A stretch of DNA of 47,949 nt from Bacteroidia bacterium (GTDB lineage: Bacteria > Bacteroidota > Bacteroidia > J057), in the NCBI GenBank assembly GCA_019695295.1, contig JAIBAH010000021.1, positions 1 through 47,949 of the forward strand, read 5' to 3'. A program made the position numbers and the translations under genes. Positions 8,355-14,569 of the stretch are shown here, in pieces. The notes under the pieces were generated by a model. That model saw only the letters and a list, made by a program, of their open reading frames with translations. It ran no database searches and was not told the DNA's origin. Position 1 is the first letter of the stretch, and every line of letters starts with the position of its first letter.

Positions 8355-8967
8355 TTGCTTCCTTTACCCGGCTATCGTGAGTAACAACTAAAAGTGTGCT
8401 TTGATACATTTCAGATACACTCTGAAGAAGGGAAATTACTTCATGGCAATTTTCATCATCCAAAGAAGAAGTAGGTTCATCGGCTATCAGAATCCGGGGA
8501 GAATGAATTACCGCCCTTGCAATTGCCACTCTTTGCTGCTCACCGGCACTGAGCTGACTGGGATAAGCTTTCAGTATATTACCGATATTCAGTTTTTGGA
8601 GTAATGACAGGATATCGGCTTCCTTGTATTTTTTTCCTGAAAAATAACAGGATAACTCAATATTCTCCTTCACGGTTAAATGTGGAATCAGATGGGGCTG
8701 CTGAAAAACAACTCCCATATTCTTCCCCCTGAATGTATCCCTTGCTGAACCGGATAATGCAAAAAGAGAAGTGCCGTAAATAGACACTTCTCCTTCATGA
8801 GGGCTGAGGATCCCCAGTAAAATATGTAAAAGCGTAGTCTTTCCGCAACCCGACCTGCCTGTAATAAGCCACTGCTCCCCTTTCAGGATATCCAAATCCG
8901 GAAACTGAAACATTTTCTCCGGATTATAACCAAATACAAGTCCTTTTGTCCGGATTGAAGATTCCAT
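8323..8967 (-). CDS. ABC transporter ATP-binding protein (LolD-like)
   Basis: A stand-alone nucleotide-binding domain of about 214 residues. Walker A is GRSGCGKTT, the signature is LSAGEQQR, Walker B is ILIADEP, and the H-loop is VVTHD. The best start is the ATG at 8967 (M-E-S-S-I-R-T-K), four bases past the upstream stop at 8972; a longer reading to 8994 needs a TTG and would overlap that gene. The order of motifs and the small size match the LolD/MacB-type ATPase class, which drives lipoprotein release or efflux with separate permeases. No permease is adjacent. It is translationally close to the deoxyhypusine-synthase-like gene, but a functional link is unproven. Confidence 0.85.
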   Translation of the reverse strand: MESSIRTKGLVFGYNPEKMFQFPDLDILKGEQWLITGRSGCGKTTLLHILLGILSPHEGEVSIYGTSLFALSGSARDTFRGKNMGVVFQQPHLIPHLTVKENIELSCYFSGKKYKEADILSLLQKLNIGNILKAYPSQLSAGEQQRVAIARAVIHSPRILIADEPTSSLDDENCHEVISLLQSVSEMYQSTLLVVTHDSRVKEAIKNRTTLDFS

Positions 8968-8971
8968 GAAT

Positions 8972-9955
8972 TTACCATTTAAGCAGCCATGCAAAAATCA
9001 AAGGAGCTACAATCGTAGCATCAGACTCTACTATATATTTAGGGGTTGTGATATCCAGTTTTCCCCAGGTAATTTTTTCGTTGGGCACTGCTCCGGAATA
9101 AGAGCCGTAACTCGTAGTAGAATCCGAAATCTGACAGAAATACGCCCAGAAAGGAATATTTTCAATCTCCAAATCCTGATAAAGCATCGGCACCACACAT
9201 ATCGGAAAATCGCCGGCAATCCCCCCGCCAATCTGAAAAAACCCGATACCCTGACCCCAGCAATTATCCTGATACCACTGAGCAAGCCAGGTCATATACT
9301 CAATACCCGACTTCATCGTTGAAGGCTTAATTTCCCCTTTAAAACAATAAGAAGCAAAAATATTACCCATTGTAGAATCCTCCCATCCGGGTACCACAAT
9401 CGGAAGATTTTTTTCAGCAGCCGCAAGCATCCAGCTATCTTTTGGGTCAATTTCATAGTACTGCTCCAGTTCACCCGACAGAAGAATTTTATACATAAAC
9501 TCATGCGGGAAAAACCGCTCCCCCTTATCATCCGCCCCTTTCCATATTCCATGAATATGTTTTTGAAGCCGACGAAACGCTTCTTCTTCAGGGATACAGG
9601 TATCCGTTACGCGATTAAAATGATTCTCCAGTAAGTCCCATTCATCCTGAGGGCTTAAATCCCGGTAGTTCGGAACTCTTTTATAGGAATTATGTGCCAC
9701 AAGGTTCATAATATCTTCTTCAAGGTTTGCCCCGGTACAGGAAATAATATGCACTTTATCCTGACGAATCATTTCAGCCAGGGATTTACCCAACTCGGCA
9801 GTACTCATTGCTCCTGCAAGGGTAATCATCATTTTTCCATTATTCAGCAGGTGAGTTTCATACCCTTTTGCTGCGTCCATTAATGCTGCTGCATTGAAGT
9901 GCAGATAATGTTTCTCTATAAAATGAGAAACCGGTCCTCTTTCTGTATTTGCCAT
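8972..9955 (-). CDS. Deoxyhypusine-synthase-family protein
   Basis: From the ATG at 9955 the protein has 327 residues (M-A-N-T-E-R-G-P-V-S-H-F); an in-frame ATG at 10018 would add 21 residues without family similarity. Family marks are ITLAGAMS near the N-terminus, SCTGANLEED (NAD-binding region), and GSYSGAVPNEKITWGKL. The last aligns with the segment holding the catalytic lysine of eukaryotic deoxyhypusine synthase (human SGARPDEAVSWGK), so that lysine is present (about residue 299). The GGGVVKHH segment of the eukaryotic enzyme is replaced by GGGIAGDF. Bacteria lack eIF5A, so the product is probably a polyamine: known bacterial relatives transfer the aminobutyl group of spermidine to small amines, as in homospermidine synthase. 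The real acceptor is unknown. Confidence 0.88.
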   Translation of the reverse strand: MANTERGPVSHFIEKHYLHFNAAALMDAAKGYETHLLNNGKMMITLAGAMSTAELGKSLAEMIRQDKVHIISCTGANLEEDIMNLVAHNSYKRVPNYRDLSPQDEWDLLENHFNRVTDTCIPEEEAFRRLQKHIHGIWKGADDKGERFFPHEFMYKILLSGELEQYYEIDPKDSWMLAAAEKNLPIVVPGWEDSTMGNIFASYCFKGEIKPSTMKSGIEYMTWLAQWYQDNCWGQGIGFFQIGGGIAGDFPICVVPMLYQDLEIENIPFWAYFCQISDSTTSYGSYSGAVPNEKITWGKLDITTPKYIVESDATIVAPLIFAWLLKW

Positions 9956-10018
9956 ATTTTTACTAAATACTATATTTTTTATTGTCACTTTCTGAAACCC
10001 GTACAAAAATACGGGCAT

Positions 10019-10321
10019 TTATTTCATGCGCAAAAGTAAGGATATTTTACTGAAAACAAAAAAAGGAAAGCAAACTTCGTTTCTAAAAAAAACAGAGCGC
10101 ACCTCCCACTAATCCAAAACGGATTGGGCGGGAAACGTATTTGACAAAAAATAAGCTATATTTGTGACAAGAAATTAATCGTAAGGTTCTGAATAAATAA
10201 GCTGAAAAAAGTTCAGAAATAAAAAGACCTGAAGAAAAAGCAATTTCATTTTTTTTGTTCCGCACACAAAAACTCACCACTTTTTACAGCGGTCAGTCTC
10301 AATTCTGAAATTGAAAAACTT
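10019..10321. other. Intergenic region, about 300 bp
   Basis: Holds the promoter of the leftward deoxyhypusine-synthase-like gene at its left end. A 65-codon minus-strand frame (10083-10280) has no recognisable features and I do not call it. A plus-strand TATATTTG box near 10157-10164 has no gene downstream on that strand and may be chance. Confidence 0.5.
10031..10060 (-). promoter_or_regulatory. Bacteroidota-type promoter TTTG-N18-TACTTTTG
   Basis: On the minus strand TTTG (10060-10057) is followed after 18 bases by TACTTTTG (10038-10031). Transcription would start near 10024. That leaves almost no leader for the upstream ATG at 10018 and about 70 bases for the preferred ATG at 9955. Confidence 0.6.
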
Positions 10322-10768
10322 TTACTCTTCCGCCACCGCAACCTGTGAAATCTGCTCTAACCCATCAAGCATAATTCCAAACTGTTCATCCTGCATATTA
10401 CTTGTCATTCTCACAGTAAGTTCGCGAAGAAAAGCATTGTAATCTGAAATCAGTTTTTTGCCTTTGGGCGTAATATTAACAAAAATAGAACGTCTGTCCA
10501 TTTTTGAATTCACCCTTCTTACAAGCTTTTGATTTTCAAGATTGTCCACAAGATTGGTAAGATTACTAAGTTTCACTTTCACTCTGTCCCCTATGTCTTT
10601 CATTTTCTGATCCCCGTCCGCATCCAGAAAACGTAAAATCTCTACATCTACTGAAGCGATTTTAAACCGTCGCTGAGCAATTTCCTGATATCTCTGCATC
10701 AGTTCGTTTAGTTGAAAGAGGGTTGTCTCAAGTCTGTCTAGCTGATTGGTATTCGTCATAGTATCCAT
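10322..10768 (-). CDS. MarR-family transcriptional regulator
   Basis: A 148-residue winged-helix protein. The helix-turn-helix region spans about 45-85 (VDVEILRFLDADG... IGDRVKVKLSNLTNLVDNLE), and the wing carries the hallmark D-R-R-S (RRVNSKMDRRSIFVNITPKG). An N-terminal helix and a C-terminal helix would form the dimer interface. A second ATG at 10759 is an alternative start. The 280-bp region upstream (10769-11050) is extremely AT-rich and would hold its own promoter and operator, but I could not define a palindrome. No transporter or redox gene is divergently paired, so the target is unknown. Confidence 0.9.
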   Translation of the reverse strand: MDTMTNTNQLDRLETTLFQLNELMQRYQEIAQRRFKIASVDVEILRFLDADGDQKMKDIGDRVKVKLSNLTNLVDNLENQKLVRRVNSKMDRRSIFVNITPKGKKLISDYNAFLRELTVRMTSNMQDEQFGIMLDGLEQISQVAVAEE

Positions 10769-11050
10769 AAATTTAATTTAACTCTTTGTATAATTGGTAT
10801 TTTTAAAATATTATTATTTATTTTTAATTTCTCCGCAAATAAATAAATCTATTTTAACAAATGAAATAATTTAGTAAAAAATTATATTTATTTTCATAAA
10901 ACATTGCTTTATTACATAAATATGTAGTGATTGATTTATATATATCGTTCATTTTTCCTTTTTTACTGAAATATTATTATTAATCTGCAAAAAAAGAATA
11001 TTTTTTCGATAAAAACAATAGTTAAAGTAATTTTTTAAAAAAAAATTAAA

Positions 11051-11653
11051 TCAATCAATAATTCTTGTTTTGAAAATTTCCTGTAAAAGTAGTAAATCCG
11101 GGTTTTTCTCTGCCAGCAGTTGAAACTTTTCCACCGCATTCATCGGAAGGGCAATTTGTGGCTGTAAACTCATATCTACCTGAATTTCCATATATAAATC
11201 ATTCACTTTGGTGAGTTTACGTATATGATTTAATATCATTTCCCGGTTTTGAAACAGGTATTGTTCATGCACATTTGAGGAAACCCGTATTATCCATTTA
11301 TTAAAATCAAAATCAGAGCTGGAATCCTTTAATACGGAAGAAAGGGTCAGATTTTTATTTTCGTCCAAAATTCGTATTAATTCTTTCTTGTGCCGGTCAA
11401 ATTCCTCTGCGTTAATACTCACTGCGGAGTTTAGCCGGAATGCTTCCGCTTCGGCTTCTTTTTTGTCGGATACGTCTTCTTTGGGTTTTACTTTGCCTAT
11501 ATCTTTCAGGCTTGTAATATTCGGGATATTGGTTCCGAATTTTTTGACTTTTTCCCTTTCTTCCGATATTTTAGGCGGAACCTGAAGGGGCTGCGGTGAT
11601 GGAAGAATCACGGGAGCAGCTTCTGTTACTTTATTTTCAGGCGCTAACGGGAG
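11051..11653 (-). CDS. dnaX: dnaX C-terminal part (tau-specific), reached by -1 frameshift
   Basis: This frame continues DnaX beyond the gamma stop. Just after the A10 run it reads L-P-L-A-P-E-N-K-V-T-E-A-A-P-V-I-L-P without a stop to 11051. The nearest in-frame start is a GTG at 11611, but nothing suggests independent expression. The ending, LLAEKNPDLLLLQEIFKTR, has the form of the C-terminal end of Bacteroidota DnaX. The middle is a Pro/Lys-rich linker. In the tau form this region binds the polymerase alpha subunit and the DnaB helicase. Joined to the zero frame the full protein is about 587 residues. Alternatives are a sequencing error in the homopolymer, or a true disruption leaving only gamma. 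Confidence 0.8.
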   Translation of the reverse strand, partial: LPLAPENKVTEAAPVILPSPQPLQVPPKISEEREKVKKFGTNIPNITSLKDIGKVKPKEDVSDKKEAEAEAFRLNSAVSINAEEFDRHKKELIRILDENKNLTLSSVLKDSSSDFDFNKWIIRVSSNVHEQYLFQNREMILNHIRKLTKVNDLYMEIQVDMSLQPQIALPMNAVEKFQLLAEKNPDLLLLQEIFKTRIID

Positions 11654-12813
11654 TTTTTTTTTTCATCCCCTTCATTTTGATAAGGGGTTACGGCAATCTG
11701 TACTGCTTCCAGAAGATGAGCAAGTTTATACAACATTAACTCTATCGGAAATCGGATATTGGTTGCAAATTTGATATTCCGGTCGGTTTCATTACAGATA
11801 TTGAAGGCATTCAGTAAAATCACAGGCTCTATACTACGGGACTGGGAAAGATATTGCTGCCTGATATTCTCAGAGGTTTCTAGTAATTCTACCGTTCTGG
11901 GGTCAAGACACATCAGTAAATTCCGGATATGCGCAATGAGTCCTGTAAGGAAATCTCTGGGTTCAAACCCTTTTTCTACTACTTCATTCAGCAATAAGAG
12001 TAAATCCGTATGATTTTGAGATTGAATCAGGTCCATTGCCCTGAAAAAATAATCATAATCCAGAATATTGAGATTTTCCAGTACGATTTTAAAAGTAATA
12101 TTGCCTTCCGAGTAACTCACAAGCTGATCATACAGACTCAGCGCGTCTCTTAATCCACCGTCGGCTTTTATTGCAATCTGCTGTAACCCGGACAGTTCGT
12201 ATTTTACCTTTTCTGATTCCGAAATATGTACAAGGTGATTGGCGATATCTTCTGCCTTGATTCGCTTAAAATCAAATTTCTGGCATCTGGATAGTACCGT
12301 AGGCAGCACTTTATGCCGTTCTGTAGTGGCAAGAATAAAAAGGACATGTGCGGGTGGCTCTTCCAGCGTTTTCAGGAAAGCGTTGAAAGCGGCGGTCGAA
12401 AGCATGTGTACCTCATCTATAATATATACACTTCTTTTTTCCTTTCCGCTGCTGCTGTGTGCAGGCACATAACGGGTTTGCTCTATCAGGCTCCGGATGT
12501 CGTCCACGCTATTATTGGAAGCGGCGTCCAGTTCGTGAATAATCAGGCTTTGCCCTTTGTTGAAACTCTCGCAGGATTCACAGGCATTACAGGGCTCTCC
12601 TTCAGGAGTAAGATTTTCGCAGTTGATGGCTTTGGCAAGAATCCTCGCACAGGTAGTTTTCCCTACTCCTCTGGGACCTGTAAAGAGATAGGCATGTGCA
12701 AGTTGTTTGGTAAGAATTGCGCTTCTGAGCGTACGGGTAATATGAGATTGCCCAACCACAAGTTCAAAGGTGGAAGGGCGATATTTACGTGCCGAAACGA
12801 GAAACTGCTCCAA
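11644..12813 (-). CDS. dnaX: DNA polymerase III subunit gamma/tau (zero frame = gamma form)
   Basis: The zero frame encodes 389 residues starting S-A-R-K-Y-R-P after a TTG start at 12813; a TAA lies three codons upstream, so no longer start exists. AAA+ clamp-loader motifs are Walker A GPRGVGKTT, the zinc-binding four-Cys cluster CENLTPEGEPCNACESC, Walker B VYIIDEVHML, and sensor 1 ATTERHKV. It assembles with delta and delta' to load the beta clamp. The protein stops as ...GDEKKNSR at a TAG just after an A10 run, which is about the length expected of a gamma product. The rest of tau is encoded in the -1 frame downstream. Confidence 0.95.
   Translation of the reverse strand: MEQFLVSARKYRPSTFELVVGQSHITRTLRSAILTKQLAHAYLFTGPRGVGKTTCARILAKAINCENLTPEGEPCNACESCESFNKGQSLIIHELDAASNNSVDDIRSLIEQTRYVPAHSSSGKEKRSVYIIDEVHMLSTAAFNAFLKTLEEPPAHVLFILATTERHKVLPTVLSRCQKFDFKRIKAEDIANHLVHISESEKVKYELSGLQQIAIKADGGLRDALSLYDQLVSYSEGNITFKIVLENLNILDYDYFFRAMDLIQSQNHTDLLLLLNEVVEKGFEPRDFLTGLIAHIRNLLMCLDPRTVELLETSENIRQQYLSQSRSIEPVILLNAFNICNETDRNIKFATNIRFPIELMLYKLAHLLEAVQIAVTPYQNEGDEKKNSR
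11654..11663 (-). other. A10 slippery site in dnaX
   Basis: On the minus strand GAT-GAA-AAA-AAA-AAC-TCC-CGT-TAG is read in the zero frame, so the gamma reading ends eight codons after GAT starts. Adding one A by transcriptional slippage, or a -1 ribosomal slip in the run, enters the frame that stays open for about 200 codons. A purine-rich AAGGGG sits a few bases upstream and resembles the Shine-Dalgarno-like stimulator of E. coli dnaX frameshifting. Confidence 0.75.
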
Positions 12814-12968
12814 TTGATTTTACTTTTTAATCTTTGCACAAAGGTAGCATCTTATAATGATTTTCCCAATGGATTTTTCAGTTTTTTATCAACACTTCAT
12901 CCGGCCTAAACCCTGAATCCGGAATAAAGAAAGGTATAATCCGTTTTTTTACTGAAAATCTGAAATAT

Positions 12969-13001
12969 AAAAAATGCAGGCTTTCTTCTGAAAACCTGCA
13001 T
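12969..13001 (-). terminator. Intrinsic terminator after porV
   Basis: Arms ATGCAGG (12974-12980) and CCTGCAT (12995-13001) form a hairpin followed on the minus strand by a U-run. It lies 25 bases beyond the porV stop and insulates dnaX from porV transcription. Confidence 0.8.
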
Positions 13002-13026
13002 CTGAATATCGTTAAAATATTGTTTA

Positions 13027-14202
13027 TTATTCGTTTCCGGCAGACTGAAAATCGTAAGTCAGAGAGAAACGCAGCGTATTCTGAAGCGGATGATTCTGTG
13101 CAAGCGGGGCAAGATAAGCAAAATTCACCCCAAATACATTGTACTTAATCCCAGCTCCAAGCGTAATAAAAGTACGGTTACCTTTATCTTTTGCTTCATA
13201 GAAAAACCCTGCACGCGCAGCAAATATTTTTCTGTACCAGTATTCCAGACCGTTAGCGATATTGATTTCTCTCATTTCTTCACCAAAGCCTCCTTCAGCA
13301 TCTCCAAAGCTACCAAAAATACCCTGTAAGAGTGTTTTGGAGGAATTGCCTCCGGCAGAAGGCACCAGCAATTTGTTGATATCCTGTGTCCATACAAGGC
13401 TGTTGTATTCATCCAGCTGAGCGGAAAGGGCATATCCCAATTTCATATTGGTAGGGATAAAGTTTTTAATCCCGGACTGAGGAGAATAAGTAACCTTTGC
13501 ACCGATATTGGAAATATTCAGACCCGCCTTGAGGTTGATAGGCATTCTTCCTCCTGCTCTTGCGACATTGAAGTCCTGATTATAGAGGAACGACAAGTCA
13601 CCGGCAACGCTGTTTGCCGGCTTAAGGTCAATTGCAACGCCCCCTGTCGGGTTCAGGTTGCTGTGAATATAGCGCAGCGCAACAGAAGCAGAAAGGACTT
13701 CGGTTACTTTTCTTGCATATCCGATATCGTATGCAAACTCATTCGGTTTACCATAACCTGCAGGGTCACCGTTTACATCCGTAAAGTTGATAGTACCCAA
13801 AGAGAAGTAGCGGAGAGAAGTTCCGATTGCTCCTCCTTTTTCTCCCAGATTATAATATCCGCTGATATAGGCAAGATTTACGTCAGGAATTCTGAGTGCA
13901 CGCAGCCATGGAGAGTAGGACAAACTGACTCCTCCCCTGCCCTGATAAAAGGCAAGTGCAGAAGGATTCCAGTGCATTGCATTTGCGTCATTGACCGCCG
14001 CTACGCCAGCCTCTCCCAGTCCACCGGAACGGGAATCAGGCGCAATTAATAAAAAAGGAACTGCCGTAGTGATAGTTTTAGTGGTTACAACCTGCCCTGT
14101 TGAAGGAGGAGGATTTACCTGTCCATTTGCTATCTGCATTGAAAGAGGCAAGAGAAATGCACCGACAACAAACGTAAGGAATGATTTACGAAATGTATTC
14201 AT
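13027..14202 (-). CDS. porV: Type IX secretion outer-membrane protein PorV (LptO)
   Basis: A 391-residue beta-barrel with a signal peptide (about 1-28, ending ANGQ). The family start follows: T-T-A-V-P-F-L-L-I-A-P-D-S-R-S-G-G-L-G-E-A-G-V-A, then NAMHWNPSALAFY. It ends in a barrel closing strand (LRFSLTYDF). This FadL-like fold is shared by PorV/LptO proteins. PorV shuttles T9SS cargo from the SprA translocon to the PorU sortase, which removes the C-terminal signal. Its presence explains the T9SS-tailed proteins elsewhere in the window. The other T9SS genes are not here, and in many relatives porV sits beside porU, so this is a detached copy or one of several paralogues. Confidence 0.88.
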   Translation of the reverse strand: MNTFRKSFLTFVVGAFLLPLSMQIANGQVNPPPSTGQVVTTKTITTAVPFLLIAPDSRSGGLGEAGVAAVNDANAMHWNPSALAFYQGRGGVSLSYSPWLRALRIPDVNLAYISGYYNLGEKGGAIGTSLRYFSLGTINFTDVNGDPAGYGKPNEFAYDIGYARKVTEVLSASVALRYIHSNLNPTGGVAIDLKPANSVAGDLSFLYNQDFNVARAGGRMPINLKAGLNISNIGAKVTYSPQSGIKNFIPTNMKLGYALSAQLDEYNSLVWTQDINKLLVPSAGGNSSKTLLQGIFGSFGDAEGGFGEEMREINIANGLEYWYRKIFAARAGFFYEAKDKGNRTFITLGAGIKYNVFGVNFAYLAPLAQNHPLQNTLRFSLTYDFQSAGNE

Positions 14203-14569
14203 TGGCTACTTAAAAAATTAATAGTGTAGAAATAAATTTTTAGTTTACATAAAAGTAGCACTCAAGTCATAGGCGATATTTTTTTAGATTTCAATGCAAA
14301 AATACAGGTTTTTCTTATACATGCAAACATTAACGCTCTAAAACTTAAATGTGTTGCTTTATTTTTATAATAATAATTTACAAAAATTTTCCCAAAACCC
14401 AGTATTACTTCTTTTATACCGCTGATTATCAAATAGTAAAAGCAATTAATTTATGGTTTACTTTTTATTTTGGGTATAAAAAAATGTACTTTTTTTTGGA
14501 GATTGTTTTTTTAAAAAACGGACAGATTTCCCGAATATAAAGAAATCCGTCCGTAATTTATGGTTACAA
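14203..14569. other. Intergenic region upstream of porV
   Basis: AT-rich, 367 bp. It holds the presumed porV promoter (no clear TAnnTTTG box found) and, at its right end, the terminator of the AAA+ gene. A 63-codon plus-strand frame (14349-14540) is low-complexity and runs into the terminator, so I do not call it. Confidence 0.5.
14513..14554 (-). terminator. Intrinsic terminator after the AAA+ gene
   Basis: Arms 14518-14530 (ACGGACAGATTTC) and 14542-14554 (GAAATCCGTCCGT) pair with one mismatch and are followed on the minus strand by TTTTTT. Confidence 0.8.

Noticed and set aside
8323-9955. Polyamine exporter operon (synthase plus ABC ATPase)
   Set aside because: No permease gene is adjacent and the ATPase is of the LolD-like type, so the link rests on spacing alone.
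10157-10164. Plus-strand TATATTTG promoter for a small RNA
   Set aside because: The upstream TTTG is only 13 bases away, too close for a functional pair, and no transcript end or conserved structure is visible.
10083-10280. 65-codon minus-strand ORF
   Set aside because: No recognisable motif, no promoter, and atypical composition in an intergenic region.
11051-11611. Independent gene or pseudogene downstream of dnaX
   Set aside because: The frame is continuous with dnaX after one slip at A10 and its C-terminus is DnaX-like, so it is part of tau, not a separate gene. The GTG at 11611 has no support as a start.
12313-12909. 198-codon plus-strand ORF
   Set aside because: It is antisense to dnaX and is open only because of the codon use of that gene.
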